From the NCBI GenBank assembly GCA_046292465.1, contig JBKBRB010000002.1, positions 186,001 to 250,000 on the forward strand: 64,000 bases of DNA. Direction: 5' to 3'. This stretch comes from JANWWM01 sp046292465. GTDB lineage: Bacteria; Bacteroidota; Chlorobiia; Chlorobiales; Thermochlorobacteraceae. The translations under genes and the position numbers were made by a program. Shown here piece after piece: positions 1 through 8,722 of the stretch; within the stretch, counting starts at the first letter, position 1, and each line of letters opens with the position of its first letter. The notes under the pieces were generated by a model, which ran no database searches, had not been told where the DNA came from, and saw only the letters and a list, made by a program, of their open reading frames with translations.

Positions 1-1109
1 GCGTGTTTATGAACCGCTTTAAGCGTTGCGACGAGAAAGACGAGAAAGCTCAAATTTGATTCGGGCGTTTCTCCAGGGTCGAGCAAGTTTCCGCCCACAT
101 CTGCGCCCATTGACCAGTTGTTGTGCTTTCCGCTTCCATTGATGCCCGCAAATGGCTTTTCGTGAATGAGCAGCGCAAGCCCTTTACGCTCGGCAACGCG
201 ACGAAGCATTTCCATCACGAGCAGGTTGTGGTCGGCAGCAATTGGCGTTTCTTCGTGAATCGGCGCAATTTCAAATTGATGCGGCGCAACTTCATTATGG
301 CGTGTTTTTGCAGGAATGCCAAGCAAGTAAAGTTCTTGTTCTAACTCTTGCATAAAGTCTAATACTCTATCGGGAATTGAGCCGAAGTAGTGGTCTTCAA
401 GCTGTTGGTTGCGCGGCGGAAGCGTGCCCAAAAGCGTCCTGCCCGTCATGATAAGGTCGGGGCGTTGTTCGTAAAGATTGCGGTCAATCAAAAAGTATTC
501 TTGCTCTGCGCCGAGATACGTGGTTACGCGCGTTGCTTTTGTGTTACCCAACAGATGAAGCATCGCCACGGCTGACTTTGAGAGCGCACGGGCTGAACGC
601 AAGAGCGGGGTCTTTTCATCCAACGCTTCGCCGTGATAGGAAATAAAGACTGACGGAATACAGAGCGTTGTGCCTTCTGCACCTTTCATTAAAAATGCCG
701 GTGTGCTGGGGTCCCAAGCCGTGTAGCCACGTGCTTCAAAGGTCGAGCGCATGCCGCCCGAAGGAAAGCTCGAGGCATCTGGCTCACCTTGAACTAATTG
801 TGAGCCTGAAAATTTTTCAATTAAGTTCCCTTCTTTATCAAAGGCAATAAAGGCATCGTGCTTTTCGGCGGTCGCGCCAGTCATCGGTTGAAACCAGTGG
901 CAGTAGTGCGTCGCGCCATTTTCTATCGCCCATTCTTTCATCGCATTCGCAACCGTTTCAGCAAGGCTATCATCTAAATCGTGTCCTTCTTTAAGGGTTT
1001 TCATTAAAGAGTCATACACTTCTTTTGGAAGCCGCTCTTTCATCACGGCGTTGTTGAAGGTGTGTTTGCCGAACATTGCGGCGTTTTCGGAGAGCATGTT
1101 GTTTGCCAT
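1..1109 (-). CDS. glnN: Glutamine synthetase type III (GlnN), 3' end cut by window edge
   Basis: Read on the minus strand from the ATG at 1109, this frame stays open to the window edge and gives the N-terminal 369 residues of a protein whose family is about 700-730 residues long. GSIII hallmarks are visible in order: HWFQPMTG near residue 71 followed by TAEKHD, then GEPDASSFPSGG and FEARGYTAWDP, then a GAEQEYF active-site motif near residue 205, and NGSGKHNNWSM near residue 322. The enzyme makes glutamine from glutamate, ammonia and ATP in the cytoplasm. It lacks the short GSI pattern, so the type III assignment is firm. An Lrp/AsnC regulator lies 93 bp upstream on the same strand, which suggests nitrogen or amino-acid control (inference). 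The C-terminal half is outside the window. Confidence 0.93.
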   Translation of the reverse strand, partial: MANNMLSENAAMFGKHTFNNAVMKERLPKEVYDSLMKTLKEGHDLDDSLAETVANAMKEWAIENGATHYCHWFQPMTGATAEKHDAFIAFDKEGNLIEKFSGSQLVQGEPDASSFPSGGMRSTFEARGYTAWDPSTPAFLMKGAEGTTLCIPSVFISYHGEALDEKTPLLRSARALSKSAVAMLHLLGNTKATRVTTYLGAEQEYFLIDRNLYEQRPDLIMTGRTLLGTLPPRNQQLEDHYFGSIPDRVLDFMQELEQELYLLGIPAKTRHNEVAPHQFEIAPIHEETPIAADHNLLVMEMLRRVAERKGLALLIHEKPFAGINGSGKHNNWSMGADVGGNLLDPGETPESNLSFLVFLVATLKAVHKH

Positions 1110-1202
1110 GTTTGGAGTTTAATCAGCGGTGTTGGTTAGGTTTGACGTGTTGAAGATTGAGAAGACATTTTATTGAGAAGACATTTTGTGCGCTTGACTT
1201 CG

Positions 1203-1700
1203 CTATTGATGCTCCTTGCCATTTTCTACAATTTTTAACGCTTTCATGGCATTGATGCGCGTAGATTTCTTATGCTCGCTCAAAACAACACTTGTCGATG
1301 TGCCTGTAACCCCTTGCCACGATTGAATTTTCGCCAGCAGGGCTTCGAGTGCGGCTGTGTTTGCAACGAGAACTTTAAGAATGTGAGAGCCATCGCCCGT
1401 AATCGAATAACATTCCAAAATCTCATCTTCTTTTTGGACATGAGCGACAAACGGCGCGTAGTATTTCGATGATTCCATCGTAACGCGAATGAAGGCTTTA
1501 ATATCGTAGCCGATTTTCTTTTCATCTACCAAGACCGTGTAGCCTTTGATGATGCCACGATTTTGCAGTTTCTCTAATCGCTCGCTCACAGAAGGGATTG
1601 AAAGCCCGACGGCTTCGGCAAGTTCGTTGCGGCGCATTCTACCGCGCTCACTCAAAAGTTCAAGAAGTTTTAGGTCGGTTTTATCAAGATGCCACGACAT
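1203..1700 (-). CDS. Lrp/AsnC family transcriptional regulator
   Basis: 165 residues starting MSWHLDKTDLKLLELL. The N-terminal half is the family's winged helix-turn-helix (LDKTDLKLLELLSERGR, then a recognition-helix region around LSIPSVSERLEKLQ, then GIIKGYTVLVDEKKIGY). The C-terminal half is the RAM/AsnC ligand domain (ECYSITGDGSHILKV). These proteins form octamers and sense amino acids. I chose the internal ATG at 1700 because the family normally begins a few residues before LDxxDxxIL. The frame is open further upstream to 1790, but those 30 residues do not look like the family. The stop-to-start distance to glnN downstream is 93 bp, so it may regulate or be co-transcribed with glnN (inference). 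Confidence 0.9.
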   Translation of the reverse strand: MSWHLDKTDLKLLELLSERGRMRRNELAEAVGLSIPSVSERLEKLQNRGIIKGYTVLVDEKKIGYDIKAFIRVTMESSKYYAPFVAHVQKEDEILECYSITGDGSHILKVLVANTAALEALLAKIQSWQGVTGTSTSVVLSEHKKSTRINAMKALKIVENGKEHQ

Positions 1701-1806
1701 GAATCGCTGAAAGCGTTGCGTTTTTGGAAATATAACCTTTAACCTTACAGTTTCGCCTAACAAAATTAGGAAAAACTTCCTTTTAAGCAAAAACTTTTAA
1801 ACAAAA

Positions 1807-2145
1807 TTACGCTTGCTCGCTATTTTTCTTCAAAACGACAAAGCCATTATCCGATTTCAAAATGGCTTCGCCCGATGCTTCCGCATCTTTTTTCGCCGCT
1901 TTCAACTCCTCTTCCATTTTCTTGATTTGCGGCGGATAGTCGAATGTTTTGCGATACTGAACCGTAAAAACATAGTCTTCAAAGACGACTTGCTTTTCGC
2001 CTGTTTGTTCTAACATTTCGCTCACCGTAAAAAAGACATTGCTTTTGAGCGATTCAATTTGCTCCTCGATTTCTTTGGCTTTCTCTTTGAGCGCAATGTA
2101 TCGGCGAAGCAGTTCTTCGCGGTCGTTGATTTCATGGTTCATCAT
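1807..2145 (-). CDS. Small coiled-coil protein coupled to the gvpF/L gene
   Basis: 112 residues if the first ATG of the overlap (2145) is used; a second ATG follows immediately at 2142. The start overlaps the gvpF/L stop codon in an ATGA arrangement, typical of translational coupling. The N-terminal part is a charged predicted coiled coil (ELLRRYIALKEKAKEIEEQI), followed by a beta-rich stretch (VVFEDYVFTVQYRKTFDYP) and a second charged helix (IKKMEEELKAAKKDAEA). I do not recognise the family and no enzyme motif is visible. Coupling suggests a role linked to the GvpF/L protein. Upstream-extended starts exist in frame but would lie inside gvpF/L. Confidence 0.6.
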   Translation of the reverse strand: MMNHEINDREELLRRYIALKEKAKEIEEQIESLKSNVFFTVSEMLEQTGEKQVVFEDYVFTVQYRKTFDYPPQIKKMEEELKAAKKDAEASGEAILKSDNGFVVLKKNSEQA

Positions 2146-2909
2146 TTGTGTTCTTGTTTGAGGTTGCAAAAATTATATGCCGCCCACGCACCTGAAACTT
2201 CAAGGGTCAGATAAGCAAAAGTTTTTTTCAACGATTCTACTTCTTCAAGAAACTGCTCGCGCGCTGTGGCTTCGATTAAAAAGGCGGCGTTCAAAATCAT
2301 TTCGTCTTCGCGCTCGGTGAGGGCTTTGGGTAGAACGGGATTGCGTTTATGCTGAACGGCTTTTTCGCGCAAGCGTTCATAAAGCAACTCCAACGCTTCT
2401 TGAAGCGACGCACTTACGTTTTGACCTGCAAGCGACTCACGCTTTTTTTTGAGCAAGTAGGCTTTTCCTGCTGACGCTGTTTTCAACGCCTCGTCAATTT
2501 CTTGAATCTCTTTGCTTTCCGCAAGAAATGCTTGCAACTGTTCAGAGCCGATGTAGGCTTTGATGCCCCATTCTTCTTTGCCTTTCAGAGTTTCTAGCAA
2601 GTGCTTTAACGATTCTTTGTGAGCTTGTAAAAACTCTTGTAAGGAATTTTGAGAGAGAAAGAGCGTCGGGAATCGGAACGGCACAATGCTCGATTGCACG
2701 CGCATGGCTTCCATGACGCTCTCGTGATGTCGGACGGTCGCTTCAACCCACTCCAATCGCGAAAGATTTTTTTTCAGATTTTCTTCGCCAAATTCTTCTT
2801 CCGAAACTTCGGCAACGATTGCCGCCAAGCCTTCAAACTCGACTTCTTTGACTTTTTCGGGAAGCACTTTCGAGTGCGGTTCTGCAACGCAATAAAGGTA
2901 GGTGAGCAT
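2142..2909 (-). CDS. Gas vesicle protein GvpL/GvpF family
   Basis: 255 residues, a normal length for the family. Family landmarks are present in order: MLTYLYCVAE at the start, a V-PFRFPTLF motif near residue 75, EEWGIKAYI near 112, SAGKAYLLKKKRES near 145, EMILNAAFLIE near 204, and the closing LEVSGAWAAYNF. In typical members the last motif reads SGPWPPYNF, so two or three prolines are replaced by alanine here. GvpF/L proteins are minor gas-vesicle assembly factors that bind the structural protein GvpA. No gvpA or other gvp gene is present in this window, so this is an orphan locus here. It is followed by, and overlaps, a small coiled-coil gene. Confidence 0.88.
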   Translation of the reverse strand: MLTYLYCVAEPHSKVLPEKVKEVEFEGLAAIVAEVSEEEFGEENLKKNLSRLEWVEATVRHHESVMEAMRVQSSIVPFRFPTLFLSQNSLQEFLQAHKESLKHLLETLKGKEEWGIKAYIGSEQLQAFLAESKEIQEIDEALKTASAGKAYLLKKKRESLAGQNVSASLQEALELLYERLREKAVQHKRNPVLPKALTEREDEMILNAAFLIEATAREQFLEEVESLKKTFAYLTLEVSGAWAAYNFCNLKQEHK

Positions 2910-3013
2910 GAGCGTTTTATTTTCAATTTATCGGGTTGGCTTCGCTTTTCAAACAAAGCCGTATCTTCACTCGGCTTTCAATTCAACTTTGCCAAACAAC
3001 TAACTTTTTCGCA

Positions 3014-5143
3014 ATGAGATTCTGCATTATACTTCTCGCTTTGTTTTTCTGTTTAATGGTTTCCTCTTTCGCCCAACAACGCTCGCAAACCCTTAAATCG
3101 CCCAACGGCAACCTTACGCTAACCTTTGAACTGACTGAGCAAGGCGCGCCACGCTATCAACTTTCTTTTGGTGGCAGAATTGTGATAAAGCCAAGCGCGT
3201 TGGGCATTAAACTTAGAGACGCACCACATTTTGAACGTGGCTTCCAAATCGCCGATGCAAAGACGCGCAAAATTGATGAAACTTGGTCGCCTGTTCTCGG
3301 CGAAGAAAAATCAATCCGAAATTATTGTAACGAACTTTTAATATGGCTCGAACAGCCTGCTGAAAAAAATCGCGCCTTGCTCTTGCGCTTTCGGCTCTTC
3401 AACGATGGACTTGGCTTTCGCTATGAATTTCCGAATCAACCTGAACTCAAATACTTCACTGTGATAGATGAACTGACGGAGTTCAATCTCACAGGCGACC
3501 ACACCGCATTTTGGATTCCGGGCGATTACGACTCGAACGAATATGTTTATCACACCACACGGCTCAGCGAAGTCGATGCCTTCGAAGGCAAAAAAGCAAC
3601 TGAAATTGGAACGCGCTCGCTCATCGCGCCTAATGCGGTGCAAACGCCGCTCATGCTCAAAACGTCCGATGGGCTTTACATCAACCTTTTCGAAGCCGCG
3701 CTTATCGATTATCCTGCGCTCAATCTTCTTATCAATCAAACAACCTTTTCACTTTCGGCGCATCTTGTTCCTGATGCTTTCGGCAACAAAGCCTATCTGC
3801 AAACGCCGTGCAAAAGCGCGTGGCGCACCATTATCGTGAGCGAGAGCGCCGCAGGCATTTTGGAATCGCGCATCACGCTCAACCTCAACGAGCCTTCAAA
3901 AATTAAAGATGTCAGTTGGATTAAGCCGATGAAGTATGTCGGAATTTGGTGGGAAATGCATGTCGGAAAATCGTCATGGAATTATGCCGATGTCGATAAT
4001 GTCAAACTCAAAGAAACGGATTGGAAATCCTTGCGTCCGAACGGTCGGCACGGCGCAACGACAAAGCGCACGAAAGCATACATCGACTTTGCCGCTAAAC
4101 ATGGCTTCGATGGCGTTTTGGTTGAAGGGTGGAACATTGGTTGGGAAGATTGGTTCGGCAAGATGAAAGAAGAAGTGTTTGATTTCGTAACGCCGTATCC
4201 TGATTTCAACATTGAAGAAGTTGCGCGCTATGCAAAAGCCAAAGGCGTCAAAATGATTATGCACCATGAAACGAGCGCGTCGGTTTCAAACTACGAGCGG
4301 CGTATGGACGAAGCCTTTCGCTTGATGAAAAAATATGACTATCCTGCCGTTAAGACGGGTTATGTAGGAAACATCTTGCCGCGTGGCGAGCATCACGATG
4401 GGCAGTGGATGGTCAATCACTACGCGCGCGTTGCCGAAAAAGCCGCCGAGTATGGAATTATGGTCAATGCGCATGAACCGGTTCGCCCGACAGGATTAGG
4501 GCGCACGTATCCGAATTGGATTTCCTGCGAAGCCGCTCGAGGCAACGAGTTTAACGCATGGAGCAAAGGCAATCCGCCCGAACACGAAACCATTTTGCCC
4601 TTCACGCGCCTTTTAGGCGGCGGTATGGATTACACGCCCGGCATTTTTGAAATCAAACTGTCTTTTTACGACCCGAATAAAACCGAACAAGTTCATACCA
4701 CGCTTGCCAAACAACTCGCGCTTTATGTAACGCTTTACAGTCCGCTACAAATGGCGGCAGATTTGCCCGAAAATTATGAGCGATATTTAGATGCGTTTCA
4801 ATTCATCAAAGACGTGGCATTGGATTGGGACGAGACTAAAATTCTCGAAGCGGAAATTGGCGACTACCTGACGATTGCACGCAAGACCAAAGGCAAGGAA
4901 GAATGGTTCATCGGCGGCATTACTGACGAAAATGCGCGCACATCTTCCATCACGCTTGATTTCTTGAAAGCAAATGTGCAATATGAAGCAACAATTTATA
5001 GCGACGCGCCCGACGCACATTGGCAACAGAATCCGAAAGCGTATCAAATCAAAAAAGAAACTGTTGGTTCTACTTCAACCTTGAACCTTCAACTTGCGCC
5101 TGGCGGCGGCTATGCGATTCACATCAAGCCTTCAGCCAAATAG
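3014..5143 (+). CDS. Glycoside hydrolase family 97 (SusB-like alpha-glucosidase)
   Basis: 709 residues beginning with a signal peptide (MRFCIILLALFFCLMVSSFA, cleavage after FAQ), so probably periplasmic. GH97 architecture is clear: N-terminal beta-sandwich, a TIM barrel from about residue 300, and a C-terminal beta domain. Glu419 (in HHETSAS), Glu488 (in HEPVRPTG) and Glu512 (in ARGNEF) are spaced 69 and 24 residues apart, as are the catalytic or calcium-binding glutamates 439, 508 and 532 of Bacteroides SusB. The region VKTGYVG lacks the aspartate used by retaining members, so an inverting alpha-glucosidase is expected. I chose the ATG at 3014 because it gives a clean signal peptide; an earlier in-frame start at 2936 does not. 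It may feed glucose from alpha-glucans, matching glgE downstream (inference). Confidence 0.9.
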   Translation: MRFCIILLALFFCLMVSSFAQQRSQTLKSPNGNLTLTFELTEQGAPRYQLSFGGRIVIKPSALGIKLRDAPHFERGFQIADAKTRKIDETWSPVLGEEKSIRNYCNELLIWLEQPAEKNRALLLRFRLFNDGLGFRYEFPNQPELKYFTVIDELTEFNLTGDHTAFWIPGDYDSNEYVYHTTRLSEVDAFEGKKATEIGTRSLIAPNAVQTPLMLKTSDGLYINLFEAALIDYPALNLLINQTTFSLSAHLVPDAFGNKAYLQTPCKSAWRTIIVSESAAGILESRITLNLNEPSKIKDVSWIKPMKYVGIWWEMHVGKSSWNYADVDNVKLKETDWKSLRPNGRHGATTKRTKAYIDFAAKHGFDGVLVEGWNIGWEDWFGKMKEEVFDFVTPYPDFNIEEVARYAKAKGVKMIMHHETSASVSNYERRMDEAFRLMKKYDYPAVKTGYVGNILPRGEHHDGQWMVNHYARVAEKAAEYGIMVNAHEPVRPTGLGRTYPNWISCEAARGNEFNAWSKGNPPEHETILPFTRLLGGGMDYTPGIFEIKLSFYDPNKTEQVHTTLAKQLALYVTLYSPLQMAADLPENYERYLDAFQFIKDVALDWDETKILEAEIGDYLTIARKTKGKEEWFIGGITDENARTSSITLDFLKANVQYEATIYSDAPDAHWQQNPKAYQIKKETVGSTSTLNLQLAPGGGYAIHIKPSAK

Positions 5144-5229
5144 TTCTTACAACTTCTTTGCATGAAGGTTTTTCGCGTTTAATTGAAAACTTTTATTTTC
5201 AGTCTTAAAAACATATAAACCCAGAAGTT

Positions 5230-6252
5230 ATGTCCGTGATTGCAGGCACACCTGATATTACGATTATCGGCGCTGGTCCGACAGGACTTTACGCCGCTTT
5301 TTATGCAGGGCTTCGCTCCATGCAAGTGCGCATTGTTGACAGCCTTTCCGAGATTGGCGGACAGCTTACTGCGCTCTATCCGAAGAAGAACATTTATGAT
5401 GTTGCAGGCTACCCCGCTGTGCTTGCCGAGGATTTGGTCAAAAGCCTTTACGAGCAATGCAAGCAATACAACCCTGAAATTTTCACCGATACGAAAATCG
5501 AGAAACTTGAACGCGAAGGCGACTTGCTCAAACTTACTTCTGCCGATGGGCGCGTGATGTATTCCAAAACGGTTTTAGTTGCTGCGGGCGTTGGTGCGTT
5601 CACGCCGCGCAAACTCGAACGCGAAGGCATGGAGGCTTGGGAAGGTAAAGGGCTTTATTACTTTGTCAAAGACCCCACCATTTTTTACGGCAAGAAACTG
5701 CTTGTGGTCGGTGGCGGCGACAGCGCGATGGACTGGGCAATGGCTCTCGGCGATAAATCTCAAATGCTTCTCATTCATCGACGCGATAAGTTTGTCGCGC
5801 ATGAAGATAGCGTCAAGAAAGTTCGCGCAATGGGCGTGCCGATTCGAACCTTCTGGGAACTGAAATCGATTCACGGCGAGAACGGTATTATTGATCATGT
5901 CGTTATCTTCAACAACAAAACCAAAGAAGAAGAGGCGATTCAAGTCGATGCCGTGCTTTGCAACCTTGGCTTCTTGACCAATCTTGGCTCTATCAAGGAT
6001 TGGGGTTTAGAAATTGAAGGCAGCGGTATTCGTGTCAATCATGCAATGGAAACAAACATCAAAGGTGTTTATGCCGCAGGGGATATTGCTTCACACCCTG
6101 CAAAATTAAAACTCATTGCCACAGGCTTTGGCGAAGCCGCAATTGCTGTCAATCATGCCAAAACGGTCATCGACCCGCATGCGTCGTTCTTTCCAGGGCA
6201 CAGTAGCAATAAGGACGATAAGAAGGAAGAGAAGGCTCATGCAACTGCATGA
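5230..6252 (+). CDS. Ferredoxin-NADP+ reductase, thioredoxin-reductase-like type
   Basis: 340 residues. The N-terminal FAD-binding motif is GAGPTGLYAAFYAG near residue 14, the NADPH-binding motif is GGGDSAMDWA near residue 161, and the second FAD motif is YAAGDIA near residue 285. The CxxC pair of thioredoxin reductase is absent, which is the signature of the YumC/Chlorobium-type ferredoxin-NADP reductase. The C-terminal extension ending in a charged His/Lys/Glu/Ala tail also fits. It transfers electrons from reduced ferredoxin to NADP+ in the cytoplasm, or the reverse. It is monocistronic by spacing: 86 bp from the GH97 gene and 99 bp from the next gene. Confidence 0.93.
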   Translation: MSVIAGTPDITIIGAGPTGLYAAFYAGLRSMQVRIVDSLSEIGGQLTALYPKKNIYDVAGYPAVLAEDLVKSLYEQCKQYNPEIFTDTKIEKLEREGDLLKLTSADGRVMYSKTVLVAAGVGAFTPRKLEREGMEAWEGKGLYYFVKDPTIFYGKKLLVVGGGDSAMDWAMALGDKSQMLLIHRRDKFVAHEDSVKKVRAMGVPIRTFWELKSIHGENGIIDHVVIFNNKTKEEEAIQVDAVLCNLGFLTNLGSIKDWGLEIEGSGIRVNHAMETNIKGVYAAGDIASHPAKLKLIATGFGEAAIAVNHAKTVIDPHASFFPGHSSNKDDKKEEKAHATA

Positions 6253-6351
6253 TTTTCCGTTGCCGCTCATCCGATAGCAGCATGAAGAATTCAACAAGTT
6301 CATTGAACAAGTTAGATTTGGAATCTCGAGAACGAAATTAACTCCTGAAGT

Positions 6352-7371
6352 ATGAACAAGACAGATACAAAGCCTTTGGCAGATATTCTGATTGTGGACG
6401 ACCAAGAAATCATCTTGAAGTTGCTTGAAGAAACGCTACGAAGCGAGGGGTATTCGGTTCGCGTTGCCTATAATGGATTAGACGCGCTCGACGAGATTCA
6501 GAAACGAAAGCCAGACCTCATCATCACCGACATGCTCATGCCGAAGATGAACGGCAACGACATGGTCGCCAAGCTTAAAGAATCTGCTGATACGCGCCTC
6601 CTTCCCGTTATTATGCTTACGGGGCTGTTTGATTTTGAAAACAAAGTGCGTGCGCTTGAAATCGGCGTTGATGATTTTCTCGGCAAACCGTTCAATCGCA
6701 TTGAACTGATTACCAAAGTTCGCGCCCTCCTAAAAACGAAAACTTACATCGACCAACTTGAGAACGCTGAAACAGTTATTTTCTCACTGGCTTTGGCAAT
6801 TGAAGGTAGAGACCCCTACACGAATGGACATTGCCATCGCCTTTCGGACTATGGCACGAAACTCGCTCGCAAAATCGGTCTTTCCGAATTTGAAATCGAT
6901 GCTGTGCGCAAAGGCGGTGTGATTCACGACATTGGCAAAATCGCTGTTCCAGATAGTATTCTTTTGAAGCCGGGAAAGTTAACGCCCGAAGAATACGACA
7001 TCATGAAAATTCACCCCGAAGCCGGCGAAAATATCTGCAAACCGCTTAAATCGCTCGCACCCGTTCTGCCGATTATTCGCGGACACCAAGAGCGTTGGGA
7101 TGGTACAGGCTACCCTGATAAACTTTCTGGAACCGATATTCCTATTACTGCCCGCGTAATTGCTATCGTCGATTTTTATGACGCACTCATGACCGTACGC
7201 CCTTACAAACGAGCTCTTGATGTCAAACAAGCCTTAGAAATTATGAGCAAAGAAACCCAAGAGCACAAGTGGGACCCAAACTTGATGCGCGTTTTCCAAG
7301 ACATGATTATCAATGAAGAACTTGAGCGTCCAGTCAGCGAAATTCAAGTTCTAAACTACGAATATCAATAA
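6352..7371 (+). CDS. Response regulator with HD-GYP output domain
   Basis: 339 residues. Residues 10-125 form a receiver domain with the acidic pocket D16-D17, phospho-acceptor D60 (DLIITDMLMP) and the conserved lysine in GKPFN. Residues 140-330 form an HD-GYP phosphodiesterase domain with HD at 192-193 (VIHDIGKIAVPD), the HPEAG motif and the diagnostic HQERWDGTGYP motif near residue 245. HD-GYP proteins hydrolyse cyclic di-GMP. All metal-binding positions I can check are intact, so an active enzyme is expected. No cognate histidine kinase or GGDEF protein is adjacent. Confidence 0.93.
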   Translation: MNKTDTKPLADILIVDDQEIILKLLEETLRSEGYSVRVAYNGLDALDEIQKRKPDLIITDMLMPKMNGNDMVAKLKESADTRLLPVIMLTGLFDFENKVRALEIGVDDFLGKPFNRIELITKVRALLKTKTYIDQLENAETVIFSLALAIEGRDPYTNGHCHRLSDYGTKLARKIGLSEFEIDAVRKGGVIHDIGKIAVPDSILLKPGKLTPEEYDIMKIHPEAGENICKPLKSLAPVLPIIRGHQERWDGTGYPDKLSGTDIPITARVIAIVDFYDALMTVRPYKRALDVKQALEIMSKETQEHKWDPNLMRVFQDMIINEELERPVSEIQVLNYEYQ

Positions 7372-7401
7372 TCGCAAATCCACAGAGAGACTGTAAGCCG
7401 A

Positions 7402-8283
7402 ATGAAATGGAACATTCTGACTCGCGCCGACCTTGATGGCATTGTTTGCGCGGTGATTCTTAAAAACACCGAAGACATTGATAAAATCCGATTCGCCGAA
7501 CCCAAATTCGTTCAAGATGGCGAAGTAGAAGTATTTCCAAATGATATTATCACCAACCTTCCCTACGACAAACGTTGCGGCATGTGGTTCGACCATCACA
7601 TCGCTAATGTCAAACCGAAAAATTTCAAAGGCGCGTTCAAACTTGCACCTTCTGCCGCTCGTGTCGTTTATGACTACTACTTCCCCAACTTTCCGTCTCT
7701 TTCCAAATATGATGAGTTAATGCAAGCCACCGATAAAATCGATGCCGCACAACTCACCTACAACGAAGTGCTCGAACCCGAAGGCTACCTCCTGCTCTCA
7801 ATGACCATCGACGGTAAGTTTCACGAAGATGAACCCTACTGGCAACACCTCGTCAACTTGCTTAAAGACAAAACCCTGCCCGACATCATGAACGACCCCA
7901 TGGTCAAAGAAAAAGTTGCCAAGTTCAAAGAACAAGATTTTCTCTTCCGACAAGCCGTTCAAGATTACTCGCGCGTAGAAAAGAACGTGCTGATTACCGA
8001 CCTACGAAACTATGGCGACCTTCCGAACGGAAATCGCTACTACGTTTATGCCTTTCAAGCCACGACGAATCTCTCGATGCGCATTACCAACGACCGTGAG
8101 CGTCCGGGCTATGTTTCCATCGGCGTTGGCTACAACATCTTCAATAAAACGGCGAACATCAACATCGGCGAATTGATGAAAAAATATGGCGGCGGCGGAC
8201 ATAAATCTGTCGGAAGCACAAAAGTCAAAGCCGAAGACGCCGACCGCGTCGTGAAGGAAATGCTTGGCTACTTAACGCGCTGA
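7402..8283 (+). CDS. DHH-family phosphoesterase
   Basis: 293 residues with an N-terminal metal-binding motif TRADLDG, a WFDHH motif near residue 66 that gives the family its name, a further acidic ATDKID motif, and a C-terminal DHHA1-type motif YGGGGHKSVGS near residue 270. Members include oligoribonucleases, pAp phosphatases, cyclic dinucleotide phosphodiesterases and exopolyphosphatase-like proteins. The exact substrate cannot be read from sequence. It follows the HD-GYP gene by 30 bp and precedes the thioesterase gene by 4 bp, so the three may be co-transcribed. That a nucleotide-degrading DHH enzyme acts on the pGpG or GMP made by the HD-GYP protein is only a guess. Confidence 0.85.
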   Translation: MKWNILTRADLDGIVCAVILKNTEDIDKIRFAEPKFVQDGEVEVFPNDIITNLPYDKRCGMWFDHHIANVKPKNFKGAFKLAPSAARVVYDYYFPNFPSLSKYDELMQATDKIDAAQLTYNEVLEPEGYLLLSMTIDGKFHEDEPYWQHLVNLLKDKTLPDIMNDPMVKEKVAKFKEQDFLFRQAVQDYSRVEKNVLITDLRNYGDLPNGNRYYVYAFQATTNLSMRITNDRERPGYVSIGVGYNIFNKTANINIGELMKKYGGGGHKSVGSTKVKAEDADRVVKEMLGYLTR

Positions 8284-8287
8284 CCCC

Positions 8288-8689
8288 ATGCCACCTCGCA
8301 CCTTTACGCACACAGTTCGCGTTATTTATGCCTACACCGACCAAATGAGCGTCGTTTATTACGGACGATATTTCGAGTTTATCGAAGCTGCTCGCAACGA
8401 ACTTTTGCGCGAATGTGGCTTCACTTACAAAGAACTCGAATCGCTTGGCATTATGCTTCCTGTTGTTTCCGCCCACTTGGATTACTTCGCGCCCGCACGC
8501 TACGACGACGAAATTGAAATTCACACGCACATCGAAAAACTTGAAAACGTCCGTGTAACAATCGCTTACACGGCGTTCGAAAAATCCTCCCGCCAAAAAC
8601 TTTTTTCAGGCTACACCATTCACGCTTTTGTGAACACAAACGGCAAGCCCACTCGCCCGCCCAAAGCCTTTTTAGAAAAAGTTCAGTGA
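8288..8689 (+). CDS. YbgC/4HBT acyl-CoA thioesterase
   Basis: 133 residues, a single hotdog domain. The diagnostic segment is YTDQMSVVYYGRYFEFIEAA: it contains the catalytic aspartate, the following hydrophobic-Tyr core and the end of the first helix. A typical VSAHLDYFAPARYDDEIEI strand pair follows. The family hydrolyses acyl-CoA thioesters in the cytoplasm, often short-chain or hydroxybenzoyl substrates. The start is 4 bp after the DHH gene stop, so it is likely in one operon with it. The 3' end carries a 13-bp tandem duplication that spans the stop codon. Confidence 0.9.
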   Translation: MPPRTFTHTVRVIYAYTDQMSVVYYGRYFEFIEAARNELLRECGFTYKELESLGIMLPVVSAHLDYFAPARYDDEIEIHTHIEKLENVRVTIAYTAFEKSSRQKLFSGYTIHAFVNTNGKPTRPPKAFLEKVQ

Positions 8690-8703
8690 GAAAGTTCAGT
8701 GAG
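8678..8703. repeat. 13-bp tandem duplication over a stop codon
   Basis: AAAGTTCAGTGAG occurs twice in a row (8678-8690 and 8691-8703). The first copy contains the stop codon of the thioesterase gene; the second lies just after it. It probably arose by replication slippage. Confidence 0.8.
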
Positions 8704-8722
8704 AAAAGTTTAATGATGCCTT

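Noticed and set aside
1807..2909. Complete gas vesicle gene cluster
   Set aside because: Only one gvpF/L-family gene is present. The neighbour is not a recognisable Gvp protein, and neither gvpA nor gvpN is seen.
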